Source: Ancylobacter novellus DSM 506
GTDB taxonomy: Bacteria; Pseudomonadota; Alphaproteobacteria; Rhizobiales; Xanthobacteraceae
Direction: 5' to 3'
NCBI RefSeq assembly: GCF_000092925.1
Contig: NC_014217.1
Span: 2,976,001-3,040,000, forward strand
Length of the DNA: 64,000 bases
The notes under the pieces: model-generated
What the model was told of the DNA's origin: nothing
Database searches by the model: none
Seen by the model: the letters and a program-made list of their open reading frames with translations, nothing else
Shown here: one piece after another, positions 33,213-40,267 of the stretch
How the letters are laid out: every line of letters starts with the position of its first letter
How positions within the stretch are numbered: the stretch's first letter is position 1
Translations under genes and position numbers: made by a program

Positions 33213-34144
33213 AGGCGAAGCCGGATATCGCCGCCATTGCGCAGCGCCTCGATCCTTTTCTGCTGAAACATTGGCGTTTCATTCTCGCCGCGGCCGAAGA
33301 AGGCAGCTTCCGGCGGGCCGCCGACCGGCTGGGAGTGCAGCAATCGACGTTGAGCCGGCGTATTCGCGACATTGAGGACGCCATGGGCGCCACCCTGTTT
33401 GCCCGCGCCCATACCGGCGTACGACCCACTTTCGCCGGCCGTCGTCTGCTCGAACCCGCCCGAGAGATACTGGCACAAGCATCGCAGGCCGCACTGGCGG
33501 TGGAGCGCGCCGGAACCGCGCAGGATGGCGTGCTTCGCATCGGTCTGCCCCCGATCACGCCGGGGGTCCGCCTCACACAGCTGCTTCATCGCTTCCTGCA
33601 GATCTGTCCGCACGTCCGGGTCGAACTCGTCGACACGGATCCGGCGTCGCAGCATCAGGCGGCCCGACGGCATGAACTTGATGTCGTGATTCAAGCAGGG
33701 ACACCACCGGTGAAGGGCGAGGCCGGACTCGATCTGTGGAACGAAGTTGTGCTCATCGTGATGGCTGAGCGGGATATTCTGGCCGCGTCGCCCGCGATTG
33801 ACCCCGATAAACTGATCGGGCGGCGTTTCATTTTCATGGCGGGTGACCCGGCTCTGCCCATTTTCCGAGACCTCCTGCCCGATGCCCCTACCCTTCGCCT
33901 TGACGTTGAACCGCTCGGCCGGGAGACAAATCTTCTGCAACTGGTCGCGCTTGGACGGGGCCTGACGTTGACCACCGTACCCGTGTCTCCTCATGCACCC
34001 GTCACCTGCCGCCCTCTCAAAGGACAGGGATTGCCGCTTCGTGCGATCTGGTCACGCTCCAATCCTAACCCGGCTCTGATGCGGCTCCTGTCCGTCGCGC
34101 GCGAAAGGAGGAAAACGGCGGACAACGACTCCGCCGGAGCGTGA
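33209..34144 (+). CDS. LysR-family regulator
   Basis: A 311-residue regulator with the HTH WRFILAAAEEGSFRRAADRLGVQQSTLSRRIRDIEDAMGATLFARAHTGVRPTFAG and a type 2 periplasmic-fold effector domain (DGVLRIGLPPITPGVRLTQLLHRFLQICPHVRVELVD). It is translationally coupled to the methyltransferase-like gene. It is the last gene of cargo 1; its stop is 20 bases from the end of the convergent XRE gene. Confidence 0.94.
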   Translation: MKAKPDIAAIAQRLDPFLLKHWRFILAAAEEGSFRRAADRLGVQQSTLSRRIRDIEDAMGATLFARAHTGVRPTFAGRRLLEPAREILAQASQAALAVERAGTAQDGVLRIGLPPITPGVRLTQLLHRFLQICPHVRVELVDTDPASQHQAARRHELDVVIQAGTPPVKGEAGLDLWNEVVLIVMAERDILAASPAIDPDKLIGRRFIFMAGDPALPIFRDLLPDAPTLRLDVEPLGRETNLLQLVALGRGLTLTTVPVSPHAPVTCRPLKGQGLPLRAIWSRSNPNPALMRLLSVARERRKTADNDSAGA

Positions 34145-34163
34145 TTCTGCAGATGTCGTGGCG

Positions 34164-34439
34164 TCAGCCCGATCGGCTCGAGCCTGCCGCGCGCCTTCGT
34201 TTAGGCTGCGCCACCGCACCATCCGCCATGCCGTCCGGCTCGACGAGCGCCACATGGCTTACGCGGAGCGCCAGCGCGATCTCATACAGCGTGATGATCG
34301 TCGGATTCTTGAGTCCGCGCTCCATGTCGGACAAATATTGCTGGCTGAAGCCCGAACGCATAGCAAGCTCTTCTTGCGTCAGCTTTTGAGCCTGACGCAG
34401 GCGCGCGAGATTGCGGCCGACCAGCTTGCGCATGTCCAT
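34164..34439 (-). CDS. XRE-family regulator, QseC-like, copy 2
   Basis: A 91-residue protein with a full Cro/CI HTH (RLRQAQKLTQEELAMRSGFSQQYLSDMERGLKNPTIITLYEIALAL) and a basic tail PKRRRAAG. It is divergent from the QseM-like gene at 34733 with 293 bases between, the arrangement of qseC/qseM in ICEMlSymR7A, where QseC acts as a bistable switch on both promoters. It is about 77 percent identical to copy 1 over the shared 66 residues (counted by eye). Confidence 0.85.
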   Translation of the reverse strand: MDMRKLVGRNLARLRQAQKLTQEELAMRSGFSQQYLSDMERGLKNPTIITLYEIALALRVSHVALVEPDGMADGAVAQPKRRRAAGSSRSG

Positions 34440-34469
34440 GGCGCAAGCGGTCGCGGATTTCGACGATCA

Positions 34470-34490
34470 AGTTTATCAACTATAATATGT
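34470..34490 (-). promoter_or_regulatory. Promoter/operator of XRE copy 2
   Basis: Identical to 21170-21190 over 21 bases, with AGTT-TATC-AACT at its left end and an AT-rich -10-like box toward the XRE start. It lies in the gap between the divergent XRE and QseM-like genes and is the best candidate for the QseC-type binding site. Confidence 0.6.
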
Positions 34491-34732
34491 AGCAGCTAAT
34501 CTACTTTGCGCGCTGGCGTATGGAAACGAACGCCAGCCCCGCCGCCATTCTCGCGAATGAACTTGATGCCGGCGGACTTCGGCGCACGGTACAACGAGTC
34601 GGACGTCGTCGCTTATATGCTGCCTCTGCCGCGATGCCCGCGCCTCATCACGTGATGCCGCTCCACGATCTGCCACTTCACTGCATTGTCGTCCTAGTTT
34701 CGCGCTCATCGCGATGAAACACGACGCTTGCC

Positions 34733-34993
34733 ATGACCCGCGCCTTCCTCGATGCACCGCCCGATGCGCCGACCGTTACCGACTATGACCGCGGTCATGC
34801 CGTGCTGTATCTGCGGCTGCTTGATGCCGAAGCAGCGGGCGCCGACTGGAAGGAAGTTGTAGCGCTACTGTTCGGTCTCGATCCGCTCACGGCGCCGGAG
34901 CGTGCCCGGCGTGTCCACGCGGCCCATCTGGCCCGGGCCCGCTGGATGTCGACGCGAGGGTATCAGGAACTCCTGCGCCGACCCGACAAGTGA
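34733..34993 (+). CDS. QseM-like antiactivator (DUF2285)
   Basis: An 86-residue single-domain protein: TDYDRGHAVLYLRLLDAEAAGADWKEVVALLFGLDPLTAPERARRVHAAHLARARWMSTRGYQELLRR is the DUF2285 fold. In ICEMlSymR7A the small DUF2285 protein QseM binds the activators TraR and FseA and keeps the ICE silent. Here it sits between a QseC-like gene and an FseA-like gene, which supports the same role. No traR/luxI gene is visible in the window. Confidence 0.82.
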   Translation: MTRAFLDAPPDAPTVTDYDRGHAVLYLRLLDAEAAGADWKEVVALLFGLDPLTAPERARRVHAAHLARARWMSTRGYQELLRRPDK

Positions 34994-35100
34994 TCGAGTG
35001 ATGCCTACTGGGCATCAGGTCATGTCTTTGACGTTTCTTCCCGAAGCTTCCTCCAGACGAGATCGTCGGGCGTATCGCAGTCCGCTCGAGAGGGATCCGG

Positions 35101-35881
35101 ATGGTCCTGGAATCGGCTTGGCAGTCATCAGAGGCCTATGCCTTCGTAGATGCTCTCTCGCCTGCACAGCTCGCCTGGGAATGGCTTCGGCGCAACGAGG
35201 CGTATCGGCAAGACTTTGCCATACTCCGTGCGGCCGCCGGAGCCGAGGAGGAGACCCTCGCGGCGCTCATGCGAGCCCGCTGGGGTCTGCGATTTCCCGA
35301 TCGACCCCACACGTGATGCGCGAGACGCTGCCGTTATCTGGGACCTGGAAACCGACCCCGGCCTGATCGCGCTTGTCGCGCCGTGCGACACTGCCTGTGG
35401 CCCCCCGACCGCTGGTGATACGCCTCAGGGCATGGACGATCACCAGCATGCATCAGGTTGTGTGATCGTCGGCGCGGGCCGCGACGCGATCGCCGTCCTA
35501 CTGCCGAAAGGCCATCGCCTCGATCCATCCCTGTGTGCTCTGGTGCTGATGGACGCACACCTAACCGATCGGATCGAAGCTCTGATGCGGCTGTCAGCCC
35601 ACATGCGGACTGCGTCAATGCCGCCGGATCGGAGGATCACGCTCCAGCAGCGCCGGCGCCTGCGCCACATGCTTCAGGCGGGGGACGCTCGGCGCGCGGG
35701 CGCGACCTATCGTGAGATCGCGACCAGCCTGTTCGGTGCCGTTCGTGTCGCGGCGGCACCTTGGAAGACGTCCTCCCTGCGCGACACGGTCATCGCGCTG
35801 GTGGAGGATGCGCGCCTGATGGTCGAAGGCGATTACCGCAAGCTGTTGTATCGGCGCCGCCGCTGCACCTCGCCCCGCTAG
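35101..35881 (+). CDS. FseA-like excision activator, two frames joined by a +1 frameshift
   Basis: Frame one (35101-35316) encodes ESAWQSSEAYAFVDALSPAQLAWEWLRRNEAYRQDF...ARWGLRFP, a DUF6499-type start, and stops soon after. In the +1 frame the sequence continues IDPTRDARDAAVIWDLETDPGLI and ends in a DUF2285 domain (ITLQQRRRLRHMLQAGDARRAGATYREIATSLFGAVRVAAAPWKTSSLRDTVIALVEDARLMVEGDYRKLLYRR). The switch point TTT-CCC-G at 35293-35299 allows a CCC-to-CCG slip and gives about 259 residues. FseA of ICEMlSymR7A is made by just such a +1 programmed frameshift and activates excision. Decay of a single-frame gene is the alternative. Confidence 0.78.
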
Positions 35882-35999
35882 GGTGGGGAAGTTAGCTCTC
35901 AATCTTCCCCATCCCTCCCGACATTCTCCCTCCGCCACCGTGGTCACCGTCCGCCGCCGCACTCCGGCGGCACCCGCCACACCCACGGAGGCCCGCTCC

Positions 36000-36281
36000 A
36001 TGCGACCCGATCTCGCCACCCTCCCGCCGCGCTATCTGCGCACCAAGGAAGCCGCCGCGCTTCTCAGCCTGTCGGCCCGCACGCTGGAGAAGCACCGCAC
36101 CTATGGCACCGGTCCCGCCTATCGCAAGCTGGGCGGGCGCGTCGTCTATTCCGTCGACGACCTGCAGGCCTGGACCGAGCGCGGCGCAGTCACCTCGACC
36201 GCCGATCCGCGCGGCACCGTCCTGCCGGCCAAGCGCCATGCGTTTGCCGCCGCTTCGTTCGCCGGCCGCGCCACGCGCTGA
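36000..36281 (+). CDS. RdfS/AlpA-like HTH protein, candidate excisionase
   Basis: A 93-residue MerR/AlpA-type (HTH_17) protein: PPRYLRTKEAAALLSLSARTLEKHRTYGTGPAYRKLGGRVVYSVDDLQAWTERG. GGAGG lies ten bases before the ATG. In ICEMlSymR7A the FseA target rdfS codes for a small HTH excisionase that directs the integrase to excise; here the gene follows the FseA-like gene by 118 bases and heads the replication/transfer operon. The inverted repeat GGGGAAG (35885-35891)/CTTCCCC (35904-35910) in the gap may be regulatory. Confidence 0.78.
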   Translation: MRPDLATLPPRYLRTKEAAALLSLSARTLEKHRTYGTGPAYRKLGGRVVYSVDDLQAWTERGAVTSTADPRGTVLPAKRHAFAAASFAGRATR

Positions 36282-36292
36282 ACGCACCACCC

Positions 36293-37402
36293 ATGGCGGC
36301 GCGGCATCACAGCCTCTCGGAGCGCGGACAGCTCGATCTGTTCCGCGCCCTGCCGGGGGACTTCGCGCCACGAGATGCGCAGGATCTCATGGCCTATCCC
36401 TTCTTCTCCCTTTCCAAGACGCCGCGCGTCGCGCCCATCGATTTCAGAACCGGCAGCATCGCCATCCGGGTCGAGGCCGTGCCCAATCACGGCATGGCCA
36501 CCATCTGGGACGCCGACATTCTCATCTGGGCCGCCAGCCAGATCGTCGAAGCCCGTGACGCGGGGATTCGCACCTCGCGCCTGATGGCCGCGACGCCCTA
36601 TGAGATCCTCACCTTTGTCGGGCGCGGCACCTCCCTGCGCGACTATCAGCGCCTCAAGGCCGCGCTCGACCGTCTCCAATCGACGACCGTCTCGACCACG
36701 ATCCGCCAGCCGGCGGAGGGGCGCCGGCACCGCTTCTCCTGGATCAATGAATGGCAGGAGCGCGCGGACCGCAACGGACGGCCCGATGGCGTCGACCTCA
36801 TCCTGCCGGACTGGTTCTACCGCGCCGTGCTCGACGACGCGCTCGTGCTCACCATCGACCGGGCCTATTTCGGGCTGACCGGCGGGCTGGAGCGCTGGCT
36901 CTACCGGCTGGTGCGCAAGCATGGCGGCCGTCAGCAGGATGGGTGGCGGTTCGATTTCCGGCACCTGCACCAGAAGTCGGGCAGCCTGTCGCCATTCAAG
37001 CGCTTCGCCTTCGAGCTCAGGGATGTGATCCGGCGCCAGCCGCTTCCCGGCTACAGGCTGTTCGTGGAGGTCGAGGTCAGCGGCCGGCTGCTGCTGGCCT
37101 TCGCTCCTGTCGCGCCCTGTGGGCAGCCTGTGCATAGCCTCGTGCTATCGGGAACCCCGACTATCGTGCCATCGGGAACCGGCGCCTCGTGCCATCAGGA
37201 ACCCAAACAGACCTTAACTCACTGTTCTGCATCAGAAAATCGCGCCCTTAACTTAGAGTCTAACCCAGAATCTAACATTGAGAGGCGCGCGAGCGCTTTT
37301 GAGGGCTCCCCGGATCAGCACCGGCAGGAGGCAAAGTGGCCTGGGAAAACCCCGCCTGACAGCGTCTTGCAGACGCCCCCTCGCTCGAGGGGGCACCGAT
37401 GA
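36293..37402 (+). CDS. repA: Replication initiator protein A (RPA family)
   Basis: A 369-residue initiator. The body (DLMAYPFFSLSKTPRVAPIDFRTGSIAIRVEAVPNHGMATIWDADILIWAASQI ... GLERWLYRLVRKHGG ... SGSLSPFKRFAFELRDVI) is the RPA family found on alphaproteobacterial plasmids and ICEs, where it gives limited autonomous replication of the excised circle. The last 90 residues are low-complexity because this DNA also holds three direct repeats. The TGA overlaps the parA ATG. Confidence 0.9.
   Translation: MAARHHSLSERGQLDLFRALPGDFAPRDAQDLMAYPFFSLSKTPRVAPIDFRTGSIAIRVEAVPNHGMATIWDADILIWAASQIVEARDAGIRTSRLMAATPYEILTFVGRGTSLRDYQRLKAALDRLQSTTVSTTIRQPAEGRRHRFSWINEWQERADRNGRPDGVDLILPDWFYRAVLDDALVLTIDRAYFGLTGGLERWLYRLVRKHGGRQQDGWRFDFRHLHQKSGSLSPFKRFAFELRDVIRRQPLPGYRLFVEVEVSGRLLLAFAPVAPCGQPVHSLVLSGTPTIVPSGTGASCHQEPKQTLTHCSASENRALNLESNPESNIERRASAFEGSPDQHRQEAKWPGKTPPDSVLQTPPRSRGHR
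37140..37203 (+). repeat. Three iteron-like direct repeats inside the 3-prime end of repA
   Basis: TCGTGCTATCGGGAACC (37140-37156), TCGTGCCATCGGGAACC (37164-37180) and TCGTGCCATCAGGAACC (37187-37203) differ at two positions in 17 and are spaced 24 and 23 bp, about two helical turns. Direct repeats at this spacing beside an initiator gene are typical iterons of an origin of vegetative replication. Confidence 0.72.
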
Positions 37403-38052
37403 TCGTCGCGCTCCTCAACCAGAAGGGCGGAGTCGGCAAGACGACGCTGGCGCTGCATCTCGCGGGGCAATGGGCCCGGCAGGGGCAGCGGATCCCGCTG
37501 ATCGACGCCGATCCGCAGGGCTCCAGCCTCGACTGGTCGCAGCAGCGCAGCCGCGAGGGCGTGCCGCGGCTGTTCGGTGTCGTCGGGCTCGCCCGCGACA
37601 CGCTGCACCGGGAGGGCTCCGAGCTCGCCCGTGACGCCGATCATATCGTTATCGATGGACCGCCCCGGGTCGCCGGCCTGATGCGCTCGGCGCTGCTCGC
37701 CGCCGATCTGGTGCTGATCCCGGTTCAGCCCTCGCCCTTCGATGGATGGGCCTCGGCCGAGATGTTGGCGTTGATCCGGGAGGCGCGGATCTACCGCCCG
37801 GCGCTGTTGGTCCGGTTCGTCCTGAACCGCTGCGGCGCGCGCACGGTAATCGCCCGCGAGACTGCGCGGACACTGGCCGATCACGATCCTCCGGTGCTCG
37901 CCAGCACCGTCGGTCAGCGCACCGCCTTTGCGGCGGCCGCGCAATCCGGGCGTCTCGTCTTCGAGCGCGACGATGCCGGGCCAGCCACGCGCGAAATTGC
38001 TGCGCTCACCGCCGAGATCAATGGTCTCGACCTCGGGAGGCCCGCGCGATGA
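37399..38052 (+). CDS. parA: ParA-family partition ATPase
   Basis: A 217-residue ParA-type ATPase with the deviant Walker A motif NQKGGVGKTT at 7-16, LIDADPQGSS for the A-prime motif and VIDGPP for Walker B. Short ParA forms of this size (type Ib) segregate plasmids with a small ribbon-helix-helix partner, which the overlapping next gene can supply. Partition with the RPA origin implies that the circular form is maintained for a time. Confidence 0.93.
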   Translation: MIVALLNQKGGVGKTTLALHLAGQWARQGQRIPLIDADPQGSSLDWSQQRSREGVPRLFGVVGLARDTLHREGSELARDADHIVIDGPPRVAGLMRSALLAADLVLIPVQPSPFDGWASAEMLALIREARIYRPALLVRFVLNRCGARTVIARETARTLADHDPPVLASTVGQRTAFAAAAQSGRLVFERDDAGPATREIAALTAEINGLDLGRPAR

Positions 38053-38300
38053 GCGAACGCCCGATCCGCCGCGACTTCGCCTCTCGGCCTGCCGATCCCG
38101 AGCACTGGATCAAGGCAACCGATGTCTCGACCGAACGCCGCCCCGGAGCCGCGTTCACCGCGCGCCTCACCATCGATGTGACGCCAGACCTGCGCGGGCG
38201 GATCAAGGTCGCCGCCTTCCGGCGTGGCGTCACCGTCGCCGAAATGCTGCGCGACCTCCTCGCGCGTGAATTCCCTCCCACATCAGGAGATCATCCATGA
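38049..38300 (+). CDS. Small ribbon-helix-helix partition partner
   Basis: An 83-residue protein, MSERPIRRDFASRPADPEHW..., that overlaps parA by four bases. The C-terminal half FTARLTIDVTPDLRGRIKVAAFRRGVTVAEMLRDLLAREF reads as a ribbon-helix-helix DNA-binding unit, as in ParG-like centromere-binding proteins. Coupling to parA supports that role; a longer in-frame reading into parA is not coding. Confidence 0.78.
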   Translation: MSERPIRRDFASRPADPEHWIKATDVSTERRPGAAFTARLTIDVTPDLRGRIKVAAFRRGVTVAEMLRDLLAREFPPTSGDHP

Positions 38301-38818
38301 GCGCGGCGTTTGCACCCCGTGCGGCAAGCACGGCATCCGCGTCCAGTCCCCCGTCCGATGCGATGACCCACGTCGAGCTGACCCATATCGAGAAGCGCAT
38401 CGAGAACTGGATCCGCTTCGGCCATCACGCACATGAGCAGCTTCTGGATCGCCGTCGGCGCATCCTGTCTTTCCCTCCCGGCTGCATCTTCGCCTTTGTC
38501 CGATGGGCGTCGAACGACTTCGGCACCGTTGCTTCCCGCCTCGATATCGTGCGCTGCGGGGCGCTGGGCGAAGGCTTCCAGACGCTGCCCTTCGTGCGGC
38601 CCGGCGGCGAGATCCTGTTGCGGGTGAATGGCTGGCCGAAGGTCGAGAAAATTCTGCAGCACATCGACGCCATCGAGGCGATCGGCATTGATGCGGCAAC
38701 CGTCGCCCCCGACCACTGGGGTCATGTCGCCCACCGCATGAGCGTCGGCTTCGAGCCTCGCGCCTATACTCTGGAGCGCCATCAGGCGTGGTTGAAGCGG
38801 CAGGAGTGCGGACTATGA
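38297..38818 (+). CDS. DUF2840 domain-containing protein
   Basis: A 173-residue protein with the DUF2840 pattern THVELTHIEKRIENWIRFGHHAHEQLLDRRRRILSFPPGCIFAFVRWASNDFGTVASRLDIVRC ... GEILLRVNGWPKVEKILQHIDAIEAIGID. The family occurs only in this ICE/plasmid context, between parA and traF, and has no known function. Four-base overlaps tie it to both neighbours. Confidence 0.93.
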   Translation: MSAAFAPRAASTASASSPPSDAMTHVELTHIEKRIENWIRFGHHAHEQLLDRRRRILSFPPGCIFAFVRWASNDFGTVASRLDIVRCGALGEGFQTLPFVRPGGEILLRVNGWPKVEKILQHIDAIEAIGIDAATVAPDHWGHVAHRMSVGFEPRAYTLERHQAWLKRQECGL

Positions 38819-39360
38819 ACCGCGCCGCTTATGTGCTGATGACGACGGTCGCCAGCGTCGGTGTGGCACTCGCCGCCACCATGCCGACGCCGCTCAAGCT
38901 CATCTGGAACGTCTCGGCGAGCGTTCCTGTCGGGCTCTACTCGGTCGAGCCGGCTGATGCTCTCGAGATCACCGATCTGGTCGCGGTGATGCCGCCACCC
39001 CCGCTCGCCGCGTTCCTCATCGCGCGTGGCTATCTCGGCGGAGGCACGCCGCTGTTGAAGCGTGTGATGGGGCTCCCGGGGCAAGTGGTCTGCCGCCTCG
39101 GTGAGGCGATTACGGTCGATGGCGTGCCGCTGGGCGAAGCGCTGCCGCGCGACCGCATGGGGCGTGATCTGCCGGTCTGGCAGGGCTGCCGGCGTGTCGA
39201 GCCCGGCCATCTGTTCCTGATGAACCGGGACGTCGGCGACAGTCTCGACGGACGTTATTTCGGCCCAATCTCGGCTACGGCCATCATCGGCCGGACGATG
39301 CCAGTGCTCACGGATGAAGCCGGCAACCGTGACTTCATCTGGCGCGCGGCGGTGCGCTGA
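38815..39360 (+). CDS. traF: TraF-type S26 signal peptidase
   Basis: A 181-residue membrane-anchored S26 peptidase. One N-terminal membrane segment, the catalytic Ser in NVSASVPVGLY (about residue 36), the Lys in LLKRVMGLPGQVV and the closing DSLDGRYFGPI are present. TraF peptidases of this class process or cyclise the conjugative pilin TrbC. The start overlaps the DUF2840 stop. Confidence 0.93.
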   Translation: MNRAAYVLMTTVASVGVALAATMPTPLKLIWNVSASVPVGLYSVEPADALEITDLVAVMPPPPLAAFLIARGYLGGGTPLLKRVMGLPGQVVCRLGEAITVDGVPLGEALPRDRMGRDLPVWQGCRRVEPGHLFLMNRDVGDSLDGRYFGPISATAIIGRTMPVLTDEAGNRDFIWRAAVR

Positions 39361-39361
39361 C

Positions 39362-40024
39362 ATGCATCGCCCTGTGCTCTTCCTCGCAGGCGGATTGTTA
39401 ATCGGCGGAGCATCGCCTGGCTGTGCCACCGCGCAGACCGTGTCGCCGACCGTGGCGTATTCCGTCACATCCTACGCCGCCTTTATCGACGAGGCTGCGC
39501 AGCGCTTCCAGCTTCCGGCCAGCTGGATCCGTGCCGTCCTGCAGGCCGAGAGCGGCGGCGATCCGCGCGCCGTCTCACCGGCCGGCGCCATGGGACTGAT
39601 GCAGATCACGCCCGCGACCTGGGACCAGCTTCGCGCCCATCACGCTCTCGGTGCCGATCCGTTCGACCCGCGCGATAGCATCCTCGCGGGCGCCGCCCAT
39701 CTGCGGCAGCTCCATGACCGCTATAGCAGCATCCACGCCGTGCTCGCGGCCTATAATGCCGGGCCTGCGCGCTATGAGGCGTCGCTTACCGGAAAACCGC
39801 TGCCGCCGGAGACGCGCACTTACATCGCGGCCTTGGCGCCGATCATCAACAAAGAGTCTGCAGCCGGCGCGACCGAATTGGTGCGGCCAATGGCGCAAAG
39901 CTGGCGCGAGGCTCCGCTATTCGCTGCGCCGACCGAGCGTAGCAATCCAGTCGATGCCGGGTTCCTCGCGCCGCGTTCGGGCGCGCTTTTCGTTGCTCCT
40001 TTGCCATCGCGGAGGGCGCCATGA
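39362..40024 (+). CDS. Lytic transglycosylase (VirB1/SLT type)
   Basis: A 220-residue exported enzyme with a signal peptide ending near residue 25 (GCATAQ). The SLT domain shows the catalytic Glu63 in VLQAESGGDPRAVSPAGAMGLMQITPATW and AYNAGPARYE. It opens peptidoglycan locally for assembly of the mating apparatus. It starts two bases after the traF stop. Confidence 0.93.
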   Translation: MHRPVLFLAGGLLIGGASPGCATAQTVSPTVAYSVTSYAAFIDEAAQRFQLPASWIRAVLQAESGGDPRAVSPAGAMGLMQITPATWDQLRAHHALGADPFDPRDSILAGAAHLRQLHDRYSSIHAVLAAYNAGPARYEASLTGKPLPPETRTYIAALAPIINKESAAGATELVRPMAQSWREAPLFAAPTERSNPVDAGFLAPRSGALFVAPLPSRRAP

Positions 40025-40267
40025 GCAGGCGGGCCCGCTTTCGCGTCCTGTCGGGCTCTGGCGCTCCATGGAGGGTGAGGAGGCGTGGGACAGGGATCAC
40101 GACCGCACGAGGGCAGGATAAAAGGGCGCACATTGCGCGACGGTCGGGGTGTTGCTTCACCACGTGTTTTCCGCGCCCTCGGCACCTTGCGGCGCCGAAC
40201 CACAAGGTTTGCGCGTGCCGCAAATGGCGCCGCATCAATGATTTCCCGCACATTGCGAGGTTTCGCC
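40025..40267. other. Intergenic region before the relaxase gene, candidate oriT
   Basis: These 243 bases lie between transglycosylase and relaxase genes. They contain the perfect inverted repeat TTTGCG-CGTGC-CGCAAA (40208-40224), a shorter hairpin GGTG/CACC (40148-40161), and the direct repeat CGCACATTGCG at 40127-40137 and 40247-40257. Inverted repeats next to a relaxase gene are the usual mark of a transfer origin. The nic site cannot be named. Confidence 0.45.
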
